From Poecilobothrus nobilitatus (Eukaryota; Arthropoda; Insecta; Diptera; Dolichopodidae), in assembly GCA_947095535.1 (NCBI GenBank), contig OX352772.1, positions 276,220,336-276,284,335 on the forward strand: DNA of 64,000 nt, written 5' to 3'. The position numbers and the translations under genes were made by a program. How positions within the stretch are numbered: position 1 is the first letter of the stretch; each line of letters starts with the position of its first letter. A model generated the notes under the pieces. That model did no database searches and had not been told where the DNA came from. It saw nothing but the letters and a program-made list of their open reading frames with translations. Positions 39,108 through 51,384 of this stretch are shown piece after piece.

Positions 39108-39570
39108 TCAGTGAAGATTGTGGAAAGCCAGCTTAAATATGAGAATTGCTATCGATCTTAGGTCGATTATATGTTTTATAGAAAATATATTAGACAGATC
39201 ATTAAATATAAAGTAATCCAAACATTCGACAGTATTTTTAGCTACATTAAAAATATCCTTATTCCACAGTAATTTTTTAATTGAGCTGTGTGCTAAAATA
39301 TTAAGATTTTTCAATCGTTTAAAAGTTTCTTTTTCAACTTCGCTGAACTGCATCAAATTAATTTCTAACTCGAATCAGCTATTTTTAATAAATCATGGTT
39401 GATCAAGGTAGTCATCATTCATCACATTTCTATTTAGGATGATTGCGTTTAATGTGACATTAGATTTCCTTAAGAAATCGTAGAATGGCGCCAGGGTACT
39501 GTTCTCTGGGAAGCTATAAATTACGTTGAGAGAACGTGCTGAGAAAATGTTCACTAAATTTGTTCAACTT
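39108..39570 (-). pseudogene. Unrecognised protein-coding relic
   Basis: One minus-strand frame runs for about 154 codons from near 39566 to a stop at 39108 with only two internal stops, both TGA, at 39393-39395 and 39375-39377, 18 bases apart. The upstream part includes LNVIYSFPENSTLAPFYDF and KSNVTLNAIILNRNVMNDD. The downstream part includes FSEVEKETFKRLKNLNIL and NTVECLDYFIFNDLSNIF. Leucines and hydrophobic positions recur in a way that could fit a leucine-rich-repeat or helical-repeat protein, but I do not recognise the family. Acidic and aromatic residues, prolines and the long stretch without stops set it apart from random AT-rich frames. It could be a decayed exon of a host gene, a processed pseudogene, or part of an unknown transposon. 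Confidence 0.5.
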
Positions 39571-42500
39571 TATTTGTAATTTAATATTATTTTATAAACG
39601 TTGTATTTAAGGAAAATACTTTTATTTAAAAACAAAAACTTATCATCTCTATAATCTCTATCTAAAAAGTTGTAATAATTTTTTGAAACAAAAGACTCGC
39701 AAATATGTCACAAAGGTATTTAAAATATCACAAAAATATTAATTTTGAAATCATTTCTAACACTGTAAAACTGTATATGATAAACATAATTTAAAGATGT
39801 GACAGGAAACTAATAAATGATCAGGATTTTAAAATTTTGACCTACCAAATATTTATATATGATGTTAGAAGTGTTTAATTTTAGGGGACGATTTGATTTT
39901 TGAAATACATAAATAACTACTCTGAACTATACAAAAATGAATGCAATCGGAACCAACCATTTTTTGAAGAACCAAGGAAAATTTTTTTGATGAAAGGGGC
40001 TTTGAAATAAAAGCTTTAAGGTAAAAATTGTGATTTATGTGATTTTTTACTTTAATTTTTCTTTCGTAAAAACAAAAAAAGATAAAATTTGTATCTTCTA
40101 ATAAAAACTTAATATGTATATTAAATGACATCTTTAAATGATAATTTCGAAAAATTATTTATTAGAGACATATTTTGTTTAACTATATATAAGAAAAATC
40201 TTATTTTAGTAAATTTGAATAAATTTAACATTCAAATTAACATTTTGTTATTTAATCGCAGTATAATTTAAAATTTTTTTTTTGTAAATTTATCTGTAAT
40301 GTTAAATCTAAATGTTTATTATATTTCATATTAAAAAAATTATTAATGTTTTTTGTGTTCCTTTTACAAGAAAAGAATAGATGTGAGTAGTTGAGAGTAG
40401 GTTGTAAATGGAACGCTAATTTAACATAACCGTATTTACTTCTATAATGTACTCTTCTCTAAGGTTGGTGTTTATTAGGAGTAGGAAAGAGTAGTTTCCA
40501 GTGGAGTTAGACAATGGGTTAATTTAAACTAACAAAAAAGATTCGTAAGCTGTTAAGATTTTTCTCTTAAGATTCTTGAAGTAGTCGACATCCATCTTAA
40601 AAGTCAATTATAAGTTACCTCTTATTAAGTTAAAAGTTCATGTGACTAAATTAGATTTACTTTTAAAATTTCAATATATACAAAAATTGCTTTAAGGCTA
40701 ATTTTGTTTTTGGAAAATTTTTATGAAAATCAGTTTTTTAATTTAATGTGAAATAAAAGGAATTTATTCAAAAATTCAATTGTACAGTAGTGTAAAGTTT
40801 TTTGAAAAATTTATTAAACCTTTTCTTTTCAACTCCTACGGAAAGAAAATATAAAATTAAAAATAAATTCAATTTTTAAAACTAGATCATATAATGGATG
40901 CAAAAATATGCGAAAAAAAAAATTTTCATTTTTCATTTTCATTTTTTCTTTAATTTATATGCAAATTAATTTTTTTTTCTTCCGATTCCGAAATGACCAT
41001 CTGTTGACATTGTAACCTATAGAGTGTATACTTCATAACAATTTTATTTTTTTTTTCTTATAAATTCATTATTTTCCTAATTCTGAACAACTTCCAATTT
41101 TAATATCCTACATTTTTTTTTTTTAATTCAATAAGCTTATATAAAATCCATCCTTTTCTCCGGATATATAATAATGTTATGTTGTTTTACTATATTGCGG
41201 GGAGGATAAAAGAAAATTAAATATTTTCCTTGTGAATAAAAAAACTTTTTTCATATTTTTTTCTACTTTGTTTTTGTTTTTATTTTTAATGTCTCAATTT
41301 TCTATTTCGTTTCTTTTTAAATATTTTTTTGTTTTTTTTTTTTCTGGTTTTTTTTAATAAATTTTTCATTACAAATGATTGGAGTCTAACCAACCCTTAA
41401 GGCAATTTTTCTAGATATGAAATTTACATAACCCCTGATTCATGGTGTAACTAACTTATGACCAGTTTTATTGAATCAATTGCCACAATTTGATCTCTCA
41501 ACAACATTTTGATAATCTTTCAAACTTTTTTTTTCTTTTTTGACCTTATTTGTAAACAGTTAAAAAGAGGAAACTGTTTGTTCTATGCATTACGATAACC
41601 TAATAAATTTGCATATTAATTTCATAATTTTAATATTGAAAAAGAAAAAGAAGAAAAGAATAGAGAAATTTGAAAAAAATAAAAACTTTGAAAACACTAA
41701 AACGCAAATTTTCTTGAAAAATTATTATAAAACAACCTGTTTAGCAACAACAAACAACAAGGACAGGTTAAAACGCAAATTTCGACAAAACGCGATATAA
41801 ATTTGTTTTTCTTTAAAGAAAAAATGAAATTATGTTACAACAAATTTACAAAATAAACATCTTTTTTTGTTATTGTGACCCAATTATATCACAAAAAAAA
41901 CTAGTGTAGAATAATTTCATTTTTTTACATCAAATGTTTTTTTTATTTAATAATCGATAACCAGTAATTAGTTTTTAATGTGGCTTTATAAAACTCGCTA
42001 CAAAAATGTTGTAATAAATGAATAAAATCGGGTTTGTTTATTATCCTTTCTTGCTTTTTAATTAAATTATAAAACACACAATTAAAAACAACAACACACA
42101 TTTTTTTAATTTTCTGAACATTTCCTTAAAATACAAAAATATAAAAAATAAATATGTAATCGAAACTTCAAATTTCTTTGGAATATAAAATTTTTGATAA
42201 ATGTTCCTAAAAATATGCAATCTTTAAAATTAAAATAAATATTTAACTTTTCAGTTTAGTTCTTAGAATATAGATTTTTTTAGTTAGTAATAAAGAAAGA
42301 GTTGTTTGTCATATGTTTGATTTATTAATCTCAAATTGTAACCCAATAATTGTTTAATGATGAAGTAAATTGTATAGTTGAATAATAAAATGGTAAATTG
42401 AATATTAGTTTTAATATCTTGTTTTGAGTAATTTGTAACTTTTAATATCTGTTACAATTATTATAAAAAAAAATAAACGCCAACCCTATATAATATAATC

Positions 42501-42626
42501 GGTTGAAATACCATTTTTATTATTAAGAGTTTGTTTCTTCTTAATAAATCAGTTTTTATTTTTAAGACATTTGAATTAGAAGATCCAGACCAAATATAAC
42601 ACAACACTTATTCAAAATGAATGCCC
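39571..42626. other. Long AT-rich noncoding stretch
   Basis: No gene was supported. A plus-strand patch at about 39882-40010 gives protein-like words in one frame but is cut by several stops. Open frames at 39865-40131 (minus) and 41585-41800 (plus) look compositional. Confidence 0.45.
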
Positions 42627-43384
42627 AAAAATCTTACAGTTTCTACCTAAAGGGGTATTATTCGGTATTAAATTGGACGAGTGATCATCACAGAACACTT
42701 TAATCAAAATGAATAACACAGTATCTGACAAAACTCTTACAGTAAATTACAAAAATCTGTATCTGTCCAAAGGGATATTATTCAGTATTAAGTTTAGCGA
42801 TAGAATTGGAGATGAATTTTGTTTTTATATATAAAATATATGCTACTGGTTTTAGTTATTCAATTTCCAAATTTTTTTTTTTTATTATCCACAGCATATC
42901 TTCCTGTATAAAATATTTTTAGTTTTGCATTATTGTCTGTACATATGTCATTTCTAGTATTAAATAAATAAATAAATTTCAGTTTTATATTTTATTTTAT
43001 TTACTTATATTATTATCATAAATCACATGTAGGATAATGCACTATTATTAAACCATCAGCTATTAAGGGCATTATAGGTTGAATACAATTATTAAATCCT
43101 GAAGAACAAAGCCTTATCTTACTTCAAAATATAGGTAAGGATATTCTACCCTTACATTAATTATAGTTTAGCTTTTTTGATTCATAAATTAAAATATAAA
43201 ATAATAAATCCGATTTTAACTCAGAGCAGTTTCATACATAGTCACTTAACCCGATTATTTAGCAACTTACGAGCCTCATTTAAAAGATTCAATTTAACAA
43301 AAACTGTATTTTCAGTAGCGGTGTAGATAATGCGATGCCACTAAATATAAAAAATTAAATTTAAATTGAAATTAAAAAATCATT

Positions 43385-43572
43385 ATTTTTTAATTTCAGA
43401 AGCGAGTTAGATATGGACATGTATATATATTCTGAATCAGGATATATATCCTGAGTCGATTTAACGATGTCCGTCCGTCCGTCCGTCCGTTCGCACGATA
43501 ACTCAAAAACTAATAAAGCTATCTTGATGTAATTTATATAGTAGGTTACTAATTACAAAAGGAAGACTAAGT
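43385..43572 (+). mobile_element. Mini-me/DINE-1-like core, copy A
   Basis: The order is gaagcgagttagatatgg, a TA-rich microsatellite, 'ctgagtcgattta', a clean (GTCC)n run at 43469-43490, 'gcacgataactcaaaaacta', then 'aaagctatcttgatg' leading into the satellite array. These are the landmarks of mini-me elements, which are non-autonomous and related to DINE-1/Helentrons. The usual 5' end (cgggtataataaatttgcc and following) is missing, so this copy is truncated at its 5' end. The identical copy B lies at 47084-47271. Confidence 0.75.
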
Positions 43573-45368
43573 TCAAATCTGGACAAAATCGGTCCATGGG
43601 TTCGGATTCTGGAAGCTTCCGAATGATTCTGGAGCAAACGAGATTATCTCCAAAATCAATAAAGAAAGAACCTTTAAATTTTGTACAATGATGTTCCTTC
43701 CCGTTCGATTTATGTCTCTGAAATGTAAGAAGATTTGGTCCATGGGTTTGGATTTTGGAAGCTTCCGAACGAGCACCAGAGCAAACGAGATTATCTCCAA
43801 AATCAACAAAGATAAAACCTTTAAATTTTGTACAATGATGTTCCTTCCCGTTCGATTTATGTCTCTAAAATTTGAGAGGATTTGGTCCATGGGTTCGAAT
43901 TTTGGTGGCTACCGAACGAGCCCCAGAGCAAACGAGATTATCTCCAAAATCAACAAAGATAAAACCTTTAAATTTTGTACAATGATGTTCCTTCCCGTTC
44001 GATTTATGTCTCTGAAATTTAAGAGGTTTTGGTCCATGGGTTTGGATTTTGGACAATGATGTTCCTTCCCGTTTGATTTATGTCTCTGAAATTTAAGAGG
44101 ATATGGTCTATGAGTTTGGATTTTAGAAGCTTCCGAACGAGCTCCAGAGCAAATGAGATTATCTCCAAAAACAACAAAGATATAACCTTTAAATTTGGCA
44201 GAATGGTGTTCTTTCATGTTTGATTTAGGTTTCTGAAATTTGAGACGATTTGGTCCATTGGTTTCGGATTTTGGAAGCTTCCGAACGAGCTCCAGAGCAA
44301 ACGAGATTATCTCCAAAACCAACAAAGATAGAACCTTTAAATTTTGTACAATGATGTTCCTTCCCGTTCGATTTATGTCTCTGAAATTTAAGAGGATTTG
44401 GTTCATGGGTTTGGATTTTGGAAGCTTCCGAACGAGCACCAGAGCAAATGAGATTATCTCCAAAACCAACTAAGATATAACCTTTAAATTTGGCAGAGTG
44501 GTGTTCGTTCATGTTTTATTTAAGTCTCTGAAATTTGAGAGGATTTGGTTCATGGGTTTGGATTTTGGAAGCTTCCGAACGAGCCCCAGAGCAAATGAGA
44601 TTATCTCCAAAAACAACAAAGATATAACCTTTAAATTCGGCAGAATGGTTTTCTTTCATGTTTGATTTAGGTCTCTGAAATTTGAGAGGATTTGGTCCTT
44701 GGGTTCGGATTTTGGAAGCTTCCGAACGAGCCTCAGAGCAAATGATATTATCTCCAAAAGCAACAAAGATATAACCTTTAAATTAGGCAGAATGGTGTTC
44801 CTTCATGTTTGATTTATGTTTCTGAAATTTGTGAGAATTTGGTCCATGGGTTCAAATCTTGGAAGCTTCCGGACGAGCCCCAGAGCAAACGAGTATATCT
44901 CCACAACCAACAAAGATAGAACTTTTATATTTAGTACAAAGGTATTCTGTTATGTTTCCTTTTCTGTAAAATTGGAAACTGACATTTGAAAGAATTTGAA
45001 CCCATGGGTTCGTATTTTGGAAACTTCCGGACGAGCACAAGAGCAACGAGCATATCTCCAAAACCAACAAAAGTAGAACCTTTAAATTTAGTACAATGGT
45101 GTTCTGGCATGTTTTCTTTATGTTCCTGAGATGGATTCGATGAATTGGAGTGGCAATTCGGGTACCTGACACACACCTCCCAAAGACTAACAATCTTCGA
45201 AATTAATAAAGATAAAAACTTAAAATTGTATACAACGGTGTCAAGCATATCCCAAGGGATGCTTCTTTTACGTTCCTGAAATTCGAGTTGAATAAGACAG
45301 AAAAGGGAAGAAGTTCAAGCAGCTGTCAAAAAAACTTATGGATTTTTAATTTAATTCGAATTATTCAG
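43573..45368 (+). repeat. 147-bp satellite array A1
   Basis: The anchor ggtccatggg recurs at 43591, 43737, 43884, 44031, (44105), 44252, 44400, 44547, 44694 and 44841, giving periods of 146-148 bp, then again with a period of about 158 at about 44999. One monomer is half deleted (44031 to 44105). Monomers fall into types: 'ttgtacaatgatgttccttc' in the left part and 'ggcagaatggtgttctttc' further right, with increasingly divergent ones toward the 3' end. Because 147 is 49 codons, frames stay open across monomers on both strands; these frames encode nothing recognisable. Confidence 0.92.
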
Positions 45369-45383
45369 GTGTAGGGTATTAAT

Positions 45384-45402
45384 AAGTCGGTTGCATCGAC
45401 TT
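45384..45402 (+). other. Mini-me-type 3' hairpin behind array A1
   Basis: The string gtgtagggtattaat is followed by a 6-bp stem (aagtcg / cgactt) with a 7-base loop and then ttactgttactgtt. This is the kind of 3' end seen in mini-me/Helentron elements of flies, and the 60.87-kb element ends in an equivalent hairpin. The duplicate is at 49083-49101. It shows that array A1 lies inside the element, between its core and its 3' end. Confidence 0.65.
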
Positions 45403-45420
45403 ACTGTTACTGTTACATTT

Positions 45421-46310
45421 AAGCATTTTGGAAGCTTCCGAACGAGCACCAGAGCAAACGAGATTATCTCCAAAATCAACAAAGATAAAACCTTTAAATT
45501 TTGTACAATGATGTTCCTTCCCGTTCGATTTATGTCTCTAAAATTTGAGAGGATTTGGTCCATGGGTTCGAATTTTGGTGGCTACCGAACGAGCCCCAGA
45601 GCAAACGAGATTATCTCCAAAATCAACAAAGATAAAACCTTTAAATTTTGTACAATGATGTTCCTTCCCGTTCGATTTATGTCTCTGAAATTTAAGAGGT
45701 TTTGGTCCATGGGTTTGGATTTTGGACAATGATGTTCCTTCCCGTTTGATTTATGTCTCTGAAATTTAAGAGGATATGGAAAAAATCTTGGAAGCTTCCG
45801 GACGAGCCCCAGAGCAAACGAGTATATCTCCACAACCAACAAAGATAGAACTTTTATATTTAGTACAAAGGTATTCTGTTATGTTTCCTTTTCTGTAAAA
45901 TTGGAAACTGACATTTGAAAGAATTTGAACCCATGGGTTCGTATTTTGGAAACTTCCGGACGAGCACAAGAGCAACGAGCATATCTCCAAAACCAACAAA
46001 AGTAGAACCTTTAAATTTAGTACAATGGTGTTCTGGCATGTTTTCTTTATGTTCCTGAGATGGATTCGATGAATTGGAGTGGCAATTCGGGTACCTGACA
46101 CACACCTCCCAAAGACTAACAATCTTCGAAATTAATAAAGATAAAAACTTAAAATTGTATACAAGGGTGTCAAGCATATCCCAAGGGATGCTTCTTTTAC
46201 GTTCCTGAAATTCGAGTTGAATAAGACAGAAAAGGGAAGAAGTTCAAGCAGCTGTCAAAAAAACTTATGGATTTTTAATTTAATTCGAATTATTCAGGAG
46301 GGATATGTTC
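45421..46310 (+). repeat. 147-bp satellite array A2, internally deleted
   Basis: This second copy of the array is displaced by 1673 bp from A1. At 45778-45787 the sequence jumps from an early monomer into a late one (gaggatatgg then aaaaatcttgg), a loss of 744 bp relative to array B2. It ends with gaattattcagg but then gagggatatg instead of the hairpin found after A1. Confidence 0.88.
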
Positions 46311-47083
46311 AGTAATTTTAATTAAAAAAATCTTACAGTTTCTACCTAAAGGGGTATTATTCGGTATTAAATTGGACGAGTGATCATCACAGAACACTTT
46401 AATCAAAATGAATAACACAGTATCTGACAAAACTCTTACAGTAAATTACAAAAATCTGTATCTGTCCAAAGGGATATTATTCAGTATTAAGTTTAGCGAT
46501 AGAATTGGAGATGAATTTTGTTTTTATATATAAAATATATGCTACTGGTTTTAGTTATTCAATTTCCAAATTTTTTTTTTTTATTATCCACAGCATATCT
46601 TCCTGTATAAAATATTTTTAGTTTTGCATTATTGTCTGTACATATGTCATTTCTAGTATTAAATAAATAAATAAATTTCAGTTTTATATTTTATTTTATT
46701 TACTTATATTATTATCATAAATCACATGTAGGATAATGCACTATTATTAAACCATCAGCTATTAAGGGCATTATAGGTTGAATACAATTATTAAATCCTG
46801 AAGAACAAAGCCTTATCTTACTTCAAAATATAGGTAAGGATATTCTACCCTTACATTAATTATAGTTTAGCTTTTTTGATTCATAAATTAAAATATAAAA
46901 TAATAAATCCGATTTTAACTCAGAGCAGTTTCATACATAGTCACTTAACCCGATTATTTAGCAACTTACGAGCCTCATTTAAAAGATTCAATTTAACAAA
47001 AACTGTATTTTCAGTAGCGGTGTAGATAATGCGATGCCACTAAATATAAAAAATTAAATTTAAATTGAAATTAAAAAATCATT

Positions 47084-47271
47084 ATTTTTTAATTTCAGAA
47101 GCGAGTTAGATATGGACATGTATATATATTCTGAATCAGGATATATATCCTGAGTCGATTTAACGATGTCCGTCCGTCCGTCCGTCCGTTCGCACGATAA
47201 CTCAAAAACTAATAAAGCTATCTTGATGTAATTTATATAGTAGGTTACTAATTACGAAAGGAAGACTAAGT
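47084..47271 (+). mobile_element. Mini-me/DINE-1-like core, copy B
   Basis: Duplicate of the core at 43385-43572, with its (GTCC)n run at 47168-47189. One substitution (attacgaaagg versus attacaaaagg) was seen. Confidence 0.75.
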
Positions 47272-49067
47272 TCAAATCTGGACAAAATCGGTCCATGGGT
47301 TCGGATTCTGGAAGCTTCCGAATGATTCTGGAGCAAACGAGATTATCTCCAAAATCAATAAAGAAAGAACCTTTAAATTTTGTACAATGATGTTCCTTCC
47401 CGTTCGATTTATGTCTCTGAAATGTAAGAAGATTTGGTCCATGGGTTTGGATTTTGGAAGCTTCCGAACGAGCACCAGAGCAAACGAGATTATCTCCAAA
47501 ATCAACAAAGATAAAACCTTTAAATTTTGTACAATGATGTTCCTTCCCGTTCGATTTATGTCTCTAAAATTTGAGAGGATTTGGTCCATGGGTTCGAATT
47601 TTGGTGGCTACCGAACGAGCCCCAGAGCAAACGAGATTATCTCCAAAATCAACAAAGATAAAACCTTTAAATTTTGTACAATGATGTTCCTTCCCGTTCG
47701 ATTTATGTCTCTGAAATTTAAGAGGTTTTGGTCCATGGGTTTGGATTTTGGACAATGATGTTCCTTCCCGTTTGATTTATGTCTCTGAAATTTAAGAGGA
47801 TATGGTCTATGAGTTTGGATTTTAGAAGCTTCCGAACGAGCTCCAGAGCAAATGAGATTATCTCCAAAAACAACAAAGATATAACCTTTAAATTTGGCAG
47901 AATGGTGTTCTTTCATGTTTGATTTAGGTTTCTGAAATTTGAGACGATTTGGTCCATTGGTTTCGGATTTTGGAAGCTTCCGAACGAGCTCCAGAGCAAA
48001 CGAGATTATCTCCAAAACCAACAAAGATAGAACCTTTAAATTTTGTACAATGATGTTCCTTCCCGTTCGATTTATGTCTCTGAAATTTAAGAGGATTTGG
48101 TTCATGGGTTTGGATTTTGGAAGCTTCCGAACGAGCACCAGAGCAAATGAGATTATCTCCAAAACCAACTAAGATATAACCTTTAAATTTGGCAGAGTGG
48201 TGTTCGTTCATGTTTTATTTAAGTCTCTGAAATTTGAGAGGATTTGGTTCATGGGTTTGGATTTTGGAAGCTTCCGAACGAGCCCCAGAGCAAATGAGAT
48301 TATCTCCAAAAACAACAAAGATATAACCTTTAAATTCGGCAGAATGGTTTTCTTTCATGTTTGATTTAGGTCTCTGAAATTTGAGAGGATTTGGTCCTTG
48401 GGTTCGGATTTTGGAAGCTTCCGAACGAGCCTCAGAGCAAATGATATTATCTCCAAAAGCAACAAAGATATAACCTTTAAATTAGGCAGAATGGTGTTCC
48501 TTCATGTTTGATTTATGTTTCTGAAATTTGTGAGAATTTGGTCCATGGGTTCAAATCTTGGAAGCTTCCGGACGAGCCCCAGAGCAAACGAGTATATCTC
48601 CACAACCAACAAAGATAGAACTTTTATATTTAGTACAAAGGTATTCTGTTATGTTTCCTTTTCTGTAAAATTGGAAACTGACATTTGAAAGAATTTGAAC
48701 CCATGGGTTCGTATTTTGGAAACTTCCGGACGAGCACAAGAGCAACGAGCATATCTCCAAAACCAACAAAAGTAGAACCTTTAAATTTAGTACAATGGTG
48801 TTCTGGCATGTTTTCTTTATGTTCCTGAGATGGATTCGATGAATTGGAGTGGCAATTCGGGTACCTGACACACACCTCCCAAAGACTAACAATCTTCGAA
48901 ATTAATAAAGATAAAAACTTAAAATTGTATACAACGGTGTCAAGCATATCCCAAGGGATGCTTCTTTTACGTTCCTGAAATTCGAGTTGAATAAGACAGA
49001 AAAGGGAAGAAGTTCAAGCAGCTGTCAAAAAAACTTATGGATTTTTAATTTAATTCGAATTATTCAG
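47272..49067 (+). repeat. 147-bp satellite array B1
   Basis: Copy of array A1 at an offset of 3699 bp. It is followed by the hairpin at 49083-49101. Confidence 0.92.
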
Positions 49068-49119
49068 GTGTAGGGTATTAATAAGTCGGTTGCATCGACT
49101 TACTGTTACTGTTACATTT

Positions 49120-50741
49120 AAGCATTTTGGAAGCTTCCGAACGAGCACCAGAGCAAACGAGATTATCTCCAAAATCAACAAAGATAAAACCTTTAAATTT
49201 TGTACAATGATGTTCCTTCCCGTTCGATTTATGTCTCTAAAATTTGAGAGGATTTGGTCCATGGGTTCGAATTTTGGTGGCTACCGAACGAGCCCCAGAG
49301 CAAACGAGATTATCTCCAAAATCAACAAAGATAAAACCTTTAAATTTTGTACAATGATGTTCCTTCCCGTTCGATTTATGTCTCTGAAATTTAAGAGGTT
49401 TTGGTCCATGGGTTTGGATTTTGGACAATGATGTTCCTTCCCGTTTGATTTATGTCTCTGAAATTTAAGAGGATATGGTCTATGAGTTTGGATTTTGGAA
49501 GCTTCCGAACGAGCTCCAGAGCAAATGAGATTATCTCCAAAAACAACAAAGATATAACCTTTAAATTTGGCAGAATGGTGTTCTTTCATGTTTGATTTAG
49601 GTTTCTGAAATTTGAGACGATTTGGTCCATTGGTTTCGGATTTTGGAAGCTTCCGAACGAGCTCCAGAGCAAACGAGATTATCTCCAAAACCAACAAAGA
49701 TAGAACCTTTAAATTTTGTACAATGATGTTCCTTCCCGTTCGATTTATGTCTCTGAAATTTAAGAGGATTTGGTTCATGGGTTTGGATTTTGGAAGCTTC
49801 CGAACGAGCACCAGAGCAAATGAGATTATCTCCAAAACCAACTAAGATATAACCTTTAAATTTGGCAGAGTGGTGTTCGTTCATGTTTTATTTAAGTCTC
49901 TGAAATTTGAGAGGATTTGGTTCATGGGTTTAGATTTTGGAAGCTTCCGAACGAGCCCCAGAGCAAATGAGATTATCTCCAAAAACAACAAAGATATAAC
50001 CTTTAAATTCGGCAGAATGGTTTTCTTTCATGTTTGATTTAGGTCTCTGAAATTTGAGAGGATTTGGTCCTTGGGTTCGGATTTTGGAAGCTTCCGAACG
50101 AGCCTCAGAGCAAATGATATTATCTCCAAAAGCAACAAAGATATAACCTTTAAATTAGGCAGAATGGTGTTCCTTCATGTTTGATTTATGTTTCTGAAAT
50201 TTGTGAGAATTTGGTCCATGGGTTCAAATCTTGGAAGCTTCCGGACGAGCCCCAGAGCAAACGAGTATATCTCCACAACCAACAAAGATAGAACTTTTAT
50301 ATTTAGTACAAAGGTATTCTGTTATGTTTCCTTTTCTGTAAAATTGGAAACTGACATTTGAAAGAATTTGAACCCATGGGTTCGTATTTTGGAAACTTCC
50401 GGACGAGCACAAGAGCAACGAGCATATCTCCAAAACCAACAAAAGTAGAACCTTTAAATTTAGTACAATGGTGTTCTGGCATGTTTTCTTTATGTTCCTG
50501 AGATGGATTCGATGAATTGGAGTGGCAATTCGGGTACCTGACACACACCTCCCAAAGACTAACAATCTTCGAAATTAATAAAGATAAAAACTTAAAATTG
50601 TATACAAGGGTGTCAAGCATATCCCAAGGGATGCTTCTTTTACGTTCCTGAAATTCGAGTTGAATAAGACAGAAAAGGGAAGAAGTTCAAGCAGCTGTCA
50701 AAAAAACTTATGGATTTTTAATTTAATTCGAATTATTCAGG
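49120..50741 (+). repeat. 147-bp satellite array B2, full length
   Basis: Undeleted version of array A2, and displaced 1673 bp from B1. It shares with A2 a diagnostic base (acaagggtgtc at about 46162 and 50605) where A1 and B1 have acaacggtgtc. The array-1/array-2 split is therefore older than the block A/block B duplication. Confidence 0.9.
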
Positions 50742-50769
50742 AGGGATATGTTCAGTAATTTTAATTAAA

Positions 50770-51315
50770 ACTTATCTGTGCAGGATTTGAATTTTTAATA
50801 CGCATTTCCTCGGTTAATACGCCATATATGCTTAACCATATGCTTCCTCTTATATCTTGCTTTAGTTTTATAAACATTTAAAAATTTTATCGTAAAAAAT
50901 TTATGTAGACATATTTTATCCATGATTATTTATATTGACATTTATTGAACAATTATTGGTAAAATTTTACTAATATGCAAAAGTTAATTGACATAATATC
51001 AAAGTCATACTCGTATAAATTTATAACTATATTATTTCTATAGTACGTAATATAATATATTTTTTGAAATATTTTGAATTTATAATGTATAATTTTGATT
51101 CTTTCATATCTTTGGAACGCTTTTATTTAAAATTTTGAAACTCTTTGACACTTAGTATAAGTTTCCTAAGAAATGTTTTGTTCTTCACCTTCTGTAAGAG
51201 GTATTAGAGATTAAAAATAGGAAATTCGTTATTTTTGGACACCTAAAAGGGGAAATTTCTTGTAAATTATAAAAATTAAAGTTCCAATATTATTTTTGTA
51301 CATGTCTCATTATAT
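50770..51315. other. AT-rich DNA with a mini-me-family fragment
   Basis: About 51180-51310 (agaggtattagagatt, aaaataggaaattcg, aaattaaagttcca) resembles 58320-58450 and the complement of 61600-61730, so it is a small piece of the same repeat family. The rest shows nothing. Confidence 0.45.
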
Positions 51316-51384
51316 AGGGTTTACTGAAAAGTACAGGAAGTGTGTTTTGATTTTTCACCATTTTCCTCATATAAAAATGTCAAA

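Larger units (their letters stand above)
42627..46325 (+). repeat. Nested duplication block A (3699 bp)
   Basis: This block contains, in order, a unique AT-rich part (42627-43384), a mini-me core with GTCC run, satellite array A1, a 3' hairpin and satellite array A2. It is repeated directly downstream as block B at an offset of 3699 bp up to 45778, and 4443 bp after that. The 744-bp difference is a deletion inside array A2. Its start lies in a locally repeated motif (aaaaatcttacag), a plausible site for misaligned recombination. Confidence 0.88.
46326..50769 (+). repeat. Nested duplication block B (4443 bp)
   Basis: This is the longer, undeleted copy of the block. It differs from block A by very few substitutions (for example a/g at 43557 versus 47256, and a/g at 44125 versus the array-2 copy at 49497) plus the 744-bp deletion in A. 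It ends with gagggatatgttcagtaatt and ttaattaaaa, like block A. Near-identity means the duplication is very recent, or was made during genome assembly. Confidence 0.88.

Noticed and set aside
39097..39125. tRNA-like string tggcgtggtagctcagtg
   Set aside because: It looks like an A-box, but no B-box follows at tRNA distance and no acceptor stem can form. It overlaps the end of the coding relic on the other strand.
43688..44059. Possible repeat-containing protein (123 codons plus, 105-186 codons minus)
   Set aside because: The frames exist on both strands only because the satellite period is 49 codons. There is no known domain and the same frames recur in every array copy.
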